A stretch of DNA of 64,000 bases from Okeania hirsuta. GTDB taxonomy: Bacteria > Cyanobacteriota > Cyanobacteriia > Cyanobacteriales > Microcoleaceae. Shown one piece after another: positions 9,390-17,093 of this stretch. How positions within the stretch are numbered: position 1 is the stretch's first letter; each line of letters opens with the position of its first letter. The notes beneath the pieces were generated by a model that was given only the letters and a program-made list of their open reading frames with translations, searched no databases and was not told the DNA's origin. The stretch is from positions 1-64,000 of the forward strand of contig NZ_RCBY01000014.1 in the NCBI RefSeq assembly GCF_003838195.1. The letters run 5' to 3'. The translations under genes were made by a program, and so were the position numbers.

Positions 9390-10493
9390 TTAAACTGTAA
9401 TTGGTGAATCAACATAGATACTAGGTTGCTCTATATCAAAAGCAATACCATATTCCTTAAGTTTCAAAGTAATTCTTTGGCTAGCATTATCCAACATTTG
9501 ACGACGCAAATCCATAGATACTTTACCAGAACCTAAAATAAAAAATGTAATCTGGGCTTGAGTTATATCTTGTAAGTTAGAATTCTGTGAATTTTTAAAG
9601 GTAATATCAGTATTACGAGGCTCTATGCCAAATACATCACTTGTACTTGCTAAGATAACTTGACGTATTAATGCTTGTTCTTCAATATCTACCTGACGAT
9701 AAAAAGTTAAGTATAGAATCGACATAACTTTCTTGGCTGCGGTAAAGTTTTCAATATTTACCTGTGTCAGAGAATTATTAGGAATAATAATTAATGTACC
9801 TTTACCAGAAGAACGGATTTTAGTAGAGCGTAAACCAATTGATTCTACCCTACCAAAAGTACCATCTGGGAGACCAATATAATCATCTACTACAAAAGGT
9901 CTATCTACATAAAGTACGATACCACCAAGTAATTGACTTAAAGTATTTTGAGCAGCAAAAGCAACTGCTACACCTCCTACTCCTAGACTAGCAATAATAC
10001 CAAATACATTCACTTGGTGAGTCTGAGCAAAAATGATAATAGCTAATACAAGAATGATAAAGTTAGCAATAAATTTACCTACTACAAATAAGTCACTATT
10101 AGCTTTTTGATCGCTTCTAAATGCTGCTTCTATTAAATAAACATCAAAAAACTTTTTAGCAAATTGAGAACCTAGCCAAGTAGTTGTGATAGTTAAAATT
10201 AAACTCAGAGTAATTTCTATAATATATACCTGAGAATATGGTGTAACAGCCAGAAGAGTTATCTCAGATATGGCTATGGCAATTACTACTCCAATTAGTG
10301 ATTTATTTGGAGATATTATAATTTTATATGCTTCGGAAATTTCTGTAGATATAATCCTCTCTATTAATTCAGGCAGTTTGCGAATTACGATAACTACGAC
10401 TATTCCTATGACTGCGATGGCAAATATTTGCAGGATTTTACTAAGATCTATTACTATTTGTTCAGGAATTTGAATAGTTTCGGTCATAAACAA
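9390..10493 (-). CDS. MscS-family mechanosensitive channel (copy B)
   Basis: 367 residues, paralogous along its length to the gene immediately downstream. It has N-terminal membrane helices, the pore helix NVFGIIASLGVGGVAVAFAA, the LLGGIVLYVDRPFVVDDYIG beta domain, and the GTFGRVESIGLRSTKIR stretch shared with copy A. The C-terminus is PSIYVDSPITV. Met1 and Met3 are both possible starts. It is the first gene of the pair. Upstream lie a 114-bp tandem duplication and a strong hairpin, so its promoter region is rearranged. Confidence 0.9.
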   Translation of the reverse strand: MFMTETIQIPEQIVIDLSKILQIFAIAVIGIVVVIVIRKLPELIERIISTEISEAYKIIISPNKSLIGVVIAIAISEITLLAVTPYSQVYIIEITLSLILTITTTWLGSQFAKKFFDVYLIEAAFRSDQKANSDLFVVGKFIANFIILVLAIIIFAQTHQVNVFGIIASLGVGGVAVAFAAQNTLSQLLGGIVLYVDRPFVVDDYIGLPDGTFGRVESIGLRSTKIRSSGKGTLIIIPNNSLTQVNIENFTAAKKVMSILYLTFYRQVDIEEQALIRQVILASTSDVFGIEPRNTDITFKNSQNSNLQDITQAQITFFILGSGKVSMDLRRQMLDNASQRITLKLKEYGIAFDIEQPSIYVDSPITV

Positions 10494-10563
10494 TCTTTAT
10501 TTGAAAATAATTTTCTGAATTTGATTTAATTTTTATCTCTTAGTTGATTTTTTTATTATACTC

Positions 10564-10791
10564 TAAAATTTTTAAAATTTTGATTTATGCTAAATTCGGT
10601 TATGATAAGCTACTTATATAAATAATCGCCAAATTCTCTTTAATCAAAGAATTTAATTTCTTTGAACATAGTCTCAGTAAAATTTTTAAAATTTTGATTT
10701 ATGCTAAATTCGGTTATGATAAGCTACTTATATAAATAATCGCCAAATCCTCTTTAATCAAAGAATTTAATTTCTTTGAACATAGTCTCAG
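10564..10791. repeat. 114-bp tandem duplication upstream of the mscS pair
   Basis: Units 10564-10677 and 10678-10791 differ at one base (AAATTCT against AAATCCT). The unit includes TATGATAAGCTACTTATATA, so promoter elements of the divergent or downstream mscS genes may be doubled. No reading frame is conserved in it. Confidence 0.93.
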
Positions 10792-10863
10792 TAAACTCGA
10801 ATGTATCACCCAGTTTACTTGAACAACTAAAATTATTGTCTGTTTAAATTTAAGTTTTATCGA

Positions 10864-10898
10864 GGTTAAAATCAGTGGATTATTCACTGATTTTAACC
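10864..10898. terminator. 14-bp perfect hairpin, possible terminator or operator
   Basis: GGTTAAAATCAGTG (10864-10877) pairs perfectly with CACTGATTTTAACC (10885-10898) across a 7-nt loop. On the plus strand it is followed by a T-rich tract, but no plus-strand gene ends here. A regulatory palindrome upstream of the mscS operon is therefore an alternative. Confidence 0.5.
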
Positions 10899-11266
10899 CG
10901 TTTATATCTTTTTTATGTATAGCTTGAAAAGACTTGATTCAAGTAATTTAAGAGGAAAGAGGATTTAGTCTGAGAAAATAGCGATCGCCTAAATTATATT
11001 ATTGATTAGACCTAGGCGTGAAAAAGATATAGATTTTTTGCAGGAGTAGGCAACAGCTCCGAAAGGCAACAGGCAACAGGTAAGATATTTTTACGCGCGA
11101 AGGCACTAAAAAGGATTTTTTAGGGTAAATTTTTCTTTCCTTAGCTGATCTAATTAAAAGATTTATTTATTTTCCACCAGATGTCTATTAATTAATTAAA
11201 TTAATTAAAAAGTTGGCGATCGTGTCAGAGGTGCTGAACACTATCGTTTTTAATTTCATATTATTT

Positions 11267-11470
11267 TTACTCAGGAAACTCAGGAATTACCCATTTAGGA
11301 GGAGCCATTCTTTTCTTCATAACTGCTTCTTCAGCTATTTCCAACATTTTATCTAAGGGAGTATCATCAATAAACTTTGATGTTTCTTTTACATATTCCT
11401 GATTCGGGCATTTGTCACCTAAAACACATCCATTAACACAAGCTTCTGCACAATTTACAGTGTTTTCCAT
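11267..11470 (-). CDS. Small conserved Cys-rich protein
   Basis: 67 residues with four cysteines in the first third (C7, C11, C15, C21, in CAEACVNGCVLGDKC), spaced as in a metal or Fe-S ligand set. An acidic helix (DDTPLDKMLEIAEEAV) and a Pro/Trp-rich tail (PPKWVIPEFPE) follow. I recall similar short proteins in other cyanobacteria but know no function. It reads independently, with a possible RBS (GAGGAAAAT) about 5-8 nt before the ATG. An adenylate-cyclase fragment lies just upstream on the same strand. Confidence 0.7.
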   Translation of the reverse strand: MENTVNCAEACVNGCVLGDKCPNQEYVKETSKFIDDTPLDKMLEIAEEAVMKKRMAPPKWVIPEFPE

Positions 11471-11517
11471 CCTATTTTCCTCTGGTAGTTTAGTTATTTT
11501 ATAGCAGATAACTTTTT

Positions 11518-11796
11518 CTAGTTATCCACTTCAGCAGTCATCATTTGACTTTCAATATTATCATAAGCTCTATTAGTTTGAATTTTTTCCAAATAATATT
11601 TATCAGTCAACTCATCAAAACAAGAAAATATTTCATTAAGTAAATTAACTAACTGCGTAGGAGGAATATTTTCTGATAACTGAGTAAAACCTACTAAATC
11701 AGCAAACAAAATAGTTACTTCGGCAAAACTTTCAGCAATATTTTCCTGTTCTTCCTTTAATTTTTCTGCAATAGGTTTAAGCAAAATATTTAACAA
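11518..11796 (-). pseudogene. Adenylate/guanylate cyclase catalytic-domain fragment
   Basis: The frame carries SFAEVTILFADLVGFTQLSE, the start of a class III nucleotide cyclase domain with its metal-binding Asp (FADLVGFT). TQLVNLLNEIFSCFDELTDK and LEKIQT follow, where the family normally continues into the GDAYM segment. It ends in unrelated sequence after about 92 codons and has no convincing ATG or sensor domain. It is a relic covering about a third of the catalytic domain and cannot be active. Confidence 0.8.
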
Positions 11797-12025
11797 CAGA
11801 AGTGAAGAAATGGATAACAGAGAAAAATTATAACTCTACTTTGAGAAGCTGGGCTTAATATAATTAGGTTTTTACTATAAAATCAAACTCGTTCAAACGC
11901 TCAGAAATAAAACTAATACTCAGAATAATGGAATTGATAATCCTGGTAGAGGAATTAAAACTCTGTCTAATTGATGCACTGTAGGTAAGGCTTAGATATG
12001 AAACTAATGGTAGAGAAGGTAGATA

Positions 12026-12118
12026 TATAGTCATTCCAGTTAAGATTGAGACAAGGGTTTCTTGCCTTGAAAGAGTTTCAGCTAAAAAAGTTTTCCAGTC
12101 TTATTCAGAATGACTATA
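12026..12118. repeat. 93-bp MITE, copy 1
   Basis: The element starts TATAGTCATTCCAG and ends GAATGACTATA, giving an 11-bp terminal inverted repeat. The second copy, at 20494-20586, differs by about one base. There is no coding content. The near identity of two copies 8.5 kb apart indicates recent mobility. Confidence 0.9.
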
Positions 12119-12156
12119 ATTAGTAGTTGCCTACTCCCTACTTCTCTACAGCAAAA

Positions 12157-12205
12157 GTGGGTAATTTACTAGATATCAATTTTCAAGAAACCTAAAATTA
12201 CCCAC
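12157..12205 (-). terminator. Possible terminator after the holin-like gene
   Basis: GTGGGTAATTT (12157-12167) pairs with AAATTACCCAC (12195-12205), an 11-bp stem with a long loop. On the minus strand it lies about 25 nt beyond the stop of the holin-like gene and is followed by TTTTGC. The long loop makes it a weak call. Confidence 0.4.
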
Positions 12206-12229
12206 AATTTTTGATAATTTAACTGCTGC

Positions 12230-12601
12230 CTAACTGACTAATCCTTTGCTAAGTAACTCATAAAGAAAAGAGTTAATAAAAGTTAGTCCTAAAGAACCAA
12301 TTAACGCACTCCAAAATCCCCAACGTAGTCGAAATCCACTTACTAACCAGGCAGCTAAACCAAAGATAACAAGATTAACAACTAGAGTAACTAAACCAGG
12401 AAGAATTATATTAACTGGTAAAGCTAAAGTTCCTAAAATTGGACGTACAAATACATTTAACAGCCCAAATATCGCCGAAGAAATCAAGGCAATATTAAAA
12501 TCATCAATTTCTACCCCAGTAGGCAACTTAGAAATAATAAACAAACTAACAGCAGTAATCAACCACATAACAATCAGTCTAACAATCTCTTCAGTAGCCA
12601 T
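12230..12601 (-). CDS. Phage holin family IV / YvlD-like membrane protein
   Basis: 123 residues with four hydrophobic helices: IVMWLITAVSLFIISKLP, then ISSAIFGLLNVFVRPILG, ILPGLVTLVVNLVIFGLAAW, and a last helix near GSLGLTFINSFLYEL. The central GLLNVFVRPIL element is characteristic of the Phage_holin_4_2 family. These genes are common on bacterial chromosomes, away from phage, and their role is poorly known. It lies 26 nt downstream of ychF on the same strand and is probably co-transcribed. No phage genes are nearby. Confidence 0.85.
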   Translation of the reverse strand: MATEEIVRLIVMWLITAVSLFIISKLPTGVEIDDFNIALISSAIFGLLNVFVRPILGTLALPVNIILPGLVTLVVNLVIFGLAAWLVSGFRLRWGFWSALIGSLGLTFINSFLYELLSKGLVS

Positions 12602-12627
12602 TTTTTTCTCCTTAAATTAACAGAAAT

Positions 12628-13719
12628 CTAAACATTAAATCGGAAGAGCAAAACATCTCCTTCCTTAACAACATAATCTTTACCTTCACTCCTCATCAGA
12701 CCCTTTTCTTTAGCAGCAGTCATTGAACCAGTAGCTACTAAATCATTATAGGCAATTGTTTCTGCTCGAATAAAACCTCTTTCAAAATCAGTATGAATTA
12801 CACCAGCAGCTTGAGGAGCTAACATTCCAGCCTTAATCGTCCAAGCTTTGGTTTCTTTTTCTCCAGTAGTAAAATAAGTACGCAATCCCAACAATTCATA
12901 AGTTGCCTTAATCAGAGATTTCAACCCACCTTCTTCTACTCCTAAAGATTCTAAATAATCAGCTCTTTCTTCCTCCGGTAACTCAATTAATTCTGATTCT
13001 ACCTGAGCTGAAATTATCACAACTTGAGCATTTTCCACCGCAGCAATATTGCGGACTTTTTCAACCCAATCATTCCCACTAGCCAAATCATCCTCAGACA
13101 CATTAGTGGCATAAATTATGGGCTTAGAAGTTAACAGATTTAAAGGCTTAATTAACAGAAATTCTTCTTCATTTAAGTCAGCCATTCTCACCGACTTACC
13201 TTCATTTAAAATCCCCTCTAATTTTGTCAAAACTTCCAACTCTGCCTGAGCATCTTTACTGGTACGAGCTTGTTTTTTAGTCCGCTCAATTCGGCGCTCA
13301 ACTTGAGCTAAATCGGACAAAGCCAATTCTAAATTAATTACCTCAATATCTCGCACTGGATCGACAGAACCAGAAACATGAATAATATCCTCACTATCAA
13401 AACAACGGACTACCTGAACAATAGCATCAACCTCTCGAATATTAGATAAAAATTGATTACCTAAGCCTTCTCCTTTACTAGCACCTTTTACTAAACCAGC
13501 AATATCAACAAACTCAATTCTAGTAGGAATAGTTTGAGCAGAATTAGAAATTTTAGTCAGCACATTTAACCGCTCATCTGGCACCGACACCACACCAACA
13601 TTGGGTTCAATTGTGCAAAATGGAAAGTTAGCAGCTTCCGCTTTAGCATTAGCAACCAAAGCGTTAAATAAGGTAGATTTTCCGACGTTGGGTAGTCCGA
13701 CAATTCCAGCTCTGAGCAT
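12628..13719 (-). CDS. ychF: Redox-regulated ATPase YchF (OLA1-type, Obg family)
   Basis: 363 residues, full length for YchF. The P-loop GLPNVGKST is at residues 8-16, and G3-like FVDIAGLVKGASKGEGLGNQ follows. The G4 position is the altered YATNVSEDD that gives the family ATP preference, and the C-terminal TGS domain includes TYFTTGEKETKAWTIKAG. The protein binds ribosomes and modulates stress responses in bacteria. The upstream side is AT-rich with no close neighbour; the holin-like gene follows at 26 nt. Confidence 0.97.
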   Translation of the reverse strand: MLRAGIVGLPNVGKSTLFNALVANAKAEAANFPFCTIEPNVGVVSVPDERLNVLTKISNSAQTIPTRIEFVDIAGLVKGASKGEGLGNQFLSNIREVDAIVQVVRCFDSEDIIHVSGSVDPVRDIEVINLELALSDLAQVERRIERTKKQARTSKDAQAELEVLTKLEGILNEGKSVRMADLNEEEFLLIKPLNLLTSKPIIYATNVSEDDLASGNDWVEKVRNIAAVENAQVVIISAQVESELIELPEEERADYLESLGVEEGGLKSLIKATYELLGLRTYFTTGEKETKAWTIKAGMLAPQAAGVIHTDFERGFIRAETIAYNDLVATGSMTAAKEKGLMRSEGKDYVVKEGDVLLFRFNV

Positions 13720-13914
13720 AAATTTAAGTCAAAAATTAAAAGTAAAAAGTTAAAAATTAAAGAAATTACAGGTAGGGTTACTGTATAACTGCCTATTTAG
13801 ATTAGGATAGCAGAAGGAAAGAAGAATCTTGATTTCTAACCTCAAGTTTCACTTAAAATCAAGAATCAAAAAATAAAAAAACCTAGTTTGCCTTTTTTGT
13901 TAAATGAGGAGGAG

Positions 13915-14104
13915 CTAGCGGGACTTTGATATTTTTTAGGCTGAAAATGGCTTCAAACTCAACGGTAGCAACGTGTTTTCGTTGCTCTGGCTAAAAATGG
14001 CTCAAATCTAGCTTGTACAATAAATAGGCTATTTTGACCTTAAAGCATTACACAGCAAGGATTTAAAACGATTTTTAAGGTATTTTTTGCTAAAGTCCCG
14101 CTAG
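13915..14104. repeat. 190-bp MITE with perfect 13-bp ends
   Basis: CTAGCGGGACTTT (13915-13927) is exactly repeated in inverse at 14092-14104. The interior holds imperfect AAAATGGCT repeats and no frame. A degenerate relative occurs around 60005-60195 (AAAATGGCTTTAAACCC ending in CCTAAAGTCTAG). Confidence 0.9.
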
Positions 14105-14172
14105 GTAAATAAGCCATAAGTTTTGCAGTGTAGAAAAACAGTTTATCAAAATAAAAATTGAATAATCTCAAA

Positions 14173-14276
14173 TATAGCAATGAGCGCTCAGGTATTTACA
14201 ATGTCTAGCTCAAAGTGCAGTAAGGGAAAAGGTGTACAAAAAATAATGTGTAAATATGCCAGCGCACATTGCTATA
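14173..14276. repeat. 104-bp MITE with long inverted ends
   Basis: The left end TATAGCAATGAGCGCT and right end AGCGCACATTGCTATA form an imperfect inverted repeat of about 28 bp that extends through TATTTACA/TGTAAATA. One end of the same family is present near 55503-55530 (TATAGCAATGTGCGCTGACA). Confidence 0.85.
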
Positions 14277-14507
14277 CTTATTGTTCAATAGTAAGAGCGA
14301 TCGCAATAGGGATGCAGAATATGATCAGCAACCAAATAAACTGAAAGAATTATTTTCCTTATCTTGTTAAATAATAAATTTTCAAAAATTTATTTACATA
14401 GAAAGTCTAGATTAAGTTTTGTGGAGTTAGTGGTTTTTAGCTAGAAAATTAAGTTAAAGTATTTTTTGATTATTAATTAAAATTCTATATCAAAAAACTA
14501 TTGTGCA

Positions 14508-15002
14508 ATGGATCAAGAAAAAATTATTGGAACTAGAGAAGCAGCATATTTATTGGGTATTTCCGGTCAACGTTTGCGGATATTATTGGCTCAAGGTAGA
14601 GTGAAAAATGCTTACAAAGAAAATGGCTTCTGGAAAATTCCCATTTATGGGCCAGAAGACAATGAAATGCCTGTAATTTATCCTGGTACCAGAGGACCGA
14701 AAGGTATTTGGTGTAAGCGGAGGCGTACTAAACCGACTATGATTCATGTTAATCAGCATATCATTCAGCGCAATGCAAATCACCCACTAAAAGATATCAA
14801 ACCAGTAGTTTCTGTGAAGCAGACTAATCACAATAACTATGGTTATCAGCTAGAAATCAAAGGTCCTTGTCGAATTGTTTATCGACCTCACAACCCGGCT
14901 GGATGTGGAGCTCATTTGTGGATTGATACTTATAGTCCGGTGCAATTTGTAGATACGAATTTTAATCCGGTTAGTGCTAATCGAGCATATAAATATATAT
15001 AG
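14508..15002 (+). CDS. Helix-turn-helix protein upstream of the ParA-fusion gene
   Basis: 164 residues. The N-terminus GTREAAYLLGISGQRLRILL (from residue 8) followed by AQGRVKNAYKENGFWKIP looks like a MerR/excisionase-type HTH with its wing. A basic stretch (GIWCKRRRTKP) and a C-terminal domain without known relatives follow (GYQLEIKGPCRIVYRPHNPAG). It is co-directional and ends 84 bp before the ParA-fusion gene, so it may regulate or act with that locus. The start is the only ATG before the HTH; no strong Shine-Dalgarno is seen. Function beyond DNA binding is unknown. Confidence 0.75.
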   Translation: MDQEKIIGTREAAYLLGISGQRLRILLAQGRVKNAYKENGFWKIPIYGPEDNEMPVIYPGTRGPKGIWCKRRRTKPTMIHVNQHIIQRNANHPLKDIKPVVSVKQTNHNNYGYQLEIKGPCRIVYRPHNPAGCGAHLWIDTYSPVQFVDTNFNPVSANRAYKYI

Positions 15003-15086
15003 ATGTAAGTAAGTAGATAAAATTGAGATTTTTTGCCATACTTGTCGTGATAGGCTGATAGTTAAAGTCAAAAAAATTAACGACAG

Positions 15087-16469
15087 ATGGATAGTGCTGT
15101 GAAAAATCAAGCCCTTGTAGATGCTTTGGTCAAAAATCTGCCGGAGGACGCATCTGAAGCTCAAGTTAATCAGATTTTTGCTTCTGAATTATTCAAGTTT
15201 TTAGGTTTTGAACTAAATGAGCAGGTACCTTCTTTTCCTACAGGAAGTGGTACTGATGCTGTTGATTATGCTATCCGTCATAGTACGGAAAATGATATAT
15301 TTTCCCAAACAAAGACTAATCCAGATATTCTCGTAGAATTGAAAGCTCGGAATGTTAATTTAACTCCTGATTCGACACAATATCAAAAGACAGTTGTGCA
15401 AATTAAACGGTATTTGTTAGCAGAAAACTGTCAAACAGTTAAGTGGGGAATAATTACCAATGCTAATCACATTCAATTATTTAGAAAGCATGGAAAAGTT
15501 ATTCATCCGGCGACAGTTTGTTTGGAAATTAATCCAGAAAATATCATCAAAATAGCTACATCAATTAAAGAAAAAATTGATAAGCCACAAAAAGTATTAA
15601 CCGTAGCAGTTTATAACAATAAGGGTGGCGTAGGAAAAACAACAACTACAGTTAATACAGCAGCAACCTTATCTCTGTATAATAAGAAAGTTTTGATTGT
15701 TGATTTTGACCCTAATCAAAGAGACCTGACAAATTCTCTAGCAATAAAACCAGGTACACCTACTTTTTATGATTGTTTAGTAGATAAAAATATTAATGTC
15801 ACAGATGTCATTTATCCCTACAAACTTAATAGTAAAAAATCAAAAAAATCATTTGGTTTTGATGTCATTCCAGTACATGGAAAACTTGGCGATTGGGACG
15901 ATGTTGCGCAAAAAATTACCTTTGATAGATTAAGCAAATTATTAGACACACTAAAAAATAGCTATGATTATATCTTCATTGATGCTCCTCCCAACTGGCG
16001 AATATTTAGTGTTAGTGCTGTTTATGCAGCAGATGTAGTGCTAATTCCAGCAAAACATAACAACTTATTTTCCCTAGAAAATGCAGCTATAGCTATTAAA
16101 GAATATATTCCAGCAGTTCAAAAAGCAAGAATAAAAGATGCAGCAAGAAGAAAAAATGAAGATTTCGGACCAGTAGCTCTACCGATTTTTTTTAATGGTG
16201 AGAAAATGACGGACGCTCAAAAGAAAGGTGCTAAATTGCATATCAATAAACTGATTAGAGAAGCTCAAGAAAATTCAAATCATCAATTTGCCCTTAGACC
16301 ATATTTTTATCCCCGCTATACAGCAGCAAACAAAAATACAGATATATTTGAACTTCCTAATTATGCTTCTATTGCAAATTCTGCTTTTTCTCATATACCT
16401 GCTGTTTACAAAGATAAAATAGCTAAGGGATATTATATAAATTTGGTTAAGGAGTATTTTCTACAATGA
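15087..16469 (+). CDS. PD-(D/E)xK-like N-terminal domain fused to a ParA-type ATPase
   Basis: 460 residues in two domains. Residues about 20-165 resemble the N-terminal nuclease domain of type I restriction R subunits: AQVNQIFASELFKFLGF, an Asp in AVDYAI, then NPDILVELKAR with E84-x-K86, giving D-x(n)-ExK, and a core strand KWGIITNANHIQLFR. From residue 170 it is ParA/MinD-like: deviant Walker A NNKGGVGKTTTT (K179 begins KGGVGKT), LIVDFDPNQRDLT, and Walker B YDYIFIDAPPNW. ParA proteins normally have HTH or no extension, so a nuclease-like N-domain is unusual. The stop overlaps a start codon as ATGA, but that downstream frame is now a relic. Whether the N-domain cuts DNA cannot be read from sequence. 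Confidence 0.85.
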   Translation: MDSAVKNQALVDALVKNLPEDASEAQVNQIFASELFKFLGFELNEQVPSFPTGSGTDAVDYAIRHSTENDIFSQTKTNPDILVELKARNVNLTPDSTQYQKTVVQIKRYLLAENCQTVKWGIITNANHIQLFRKHGKVIHPATVCLEINPENIIKIATSIKEKIDKPQKVLTVAVYNNKGGVGKTTTTVNTAATLSLYNKKVLIVDFDPNQRDLTNSLAIKPGTPTFYDCLVDKNINVTDVIYPYKLNSKKSKKSFGFDVIPVHGKLGDWDDVAQKITFDRLSKLLDTLKNSYDYIFIDAPPNWRIFSVSAVYAADVVLIPAKHNNLFSLENAAIAIKEYIPAVQKARIKDAARRKNEDFGPVALPIFFNGEKMTDAQKKGAKLHINKLIREAQENSNHQFALRPYFYPRYTAANKNTDIFELPNYASIANSAFSHIPAVYKDKIAKGYYINLVKEYFLQ

Positions 16470-17093
16470 GTAATTTGAGTAAGTAGAACAGTTCAAAAAA
16501 ACAACAAGTTAGTAACGAAAAGTAAATTTGCCAAAAACTCTCTTCCCTTCTGCCCTCTGCCTCCTGCCTTTTCATAACGATAATTTTCAACACCGACCTA
16601 CTTATCAGCATTTCAGTACTCAGCGAATCAGCGCACTAAAAGCTTGGGTTTAAATGTGCGACCCCTCAACTACAAGCTAGAAGTCGGGCATTTAAACCCA
16701 AGCTTTTAGTGCGCTGATTCGCTGAATACTTATCAGCATTTCAGTACTCAGCGAATCAGCGCACTAAAAGCTTGGGTTTAAATGCCCGACTTCTAGCTTG
16801 TAGTGGAGGGGTCGCACAGTTAAACCCAAGCTTTTAGTGCGCTGATTCGCTGAGTACTGAAATGCTGATAAGTAGGTCGGTGTTGAAAATTATCGTTATG
16901 AAAAGGCAGGAGGCAGAGGGCAGAAGGGAAGAGAGTTTTTGGCAAATTTACTTTTCGTTACTAACTTGTTGTTTTTTTGAACTGGATACCTGTCATTGTG
17001 AAAAAAAGTGGGAGAAGAGCAATATCAAGTCATTGATTAATTCTTTGATTTTCCCACATATTATATAGATTTGGTTAAGGAGTATTTCCTACA
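16466..17093 (+). pseudogene. Duplicated, disrupted first copy of the ParB-like gene start
   Basis: The ParA stop overlaps ATGAGTAATTTGAGTAAG (16466 on), which reads MSNLSK then stops; the intact gene at 17094 begins MSNFSN. The string TTTGGTTAAGGAGTAT with the following CTACAATGAGTAATTT occurs before both starts (about 16442 and 17070), so the end of parA and start of the ParB-like gene are duplicated. After the palindrome, 16979-17050 is a diverged copy of the 17226-17300 coding segment (both start AACTGGATACCTGT). The ancestral arrangement was probably a 4-nt overlap of the two genes. The copy is non-functional. Confidence 0.8.
16490..16983. repeat. 494-bp near-perfect nested palindrome
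   Basis: Arms 16490-16730 and 16743-16983 are reverse complements over about 241 bp with roughly three mismatches and a 12-nt centre (16731-16742). Each arm also contains its own hairpin: TACTCAGCGAATCAGCGCAC through AAGCTTGGGTTT pairs with its inverse ending near 16730. The outer part (GATAAGTAGGTCGGTGTTGA with a purine-rich GGCAGAGGGCAGAAGG) has a relative near 30282-30340. It sits inside the relic ParB-like copy, so it was inserted as a mobile palindrome or formed by inverted duplication. Confidence 0.93.

Noticed and set aside
12230-12601. Prophage remnant because of the holin-family protein
   Set aside because: No other phage gene nearby; this family is common on bacterial chromosomes and lies here in an operon with ychF.
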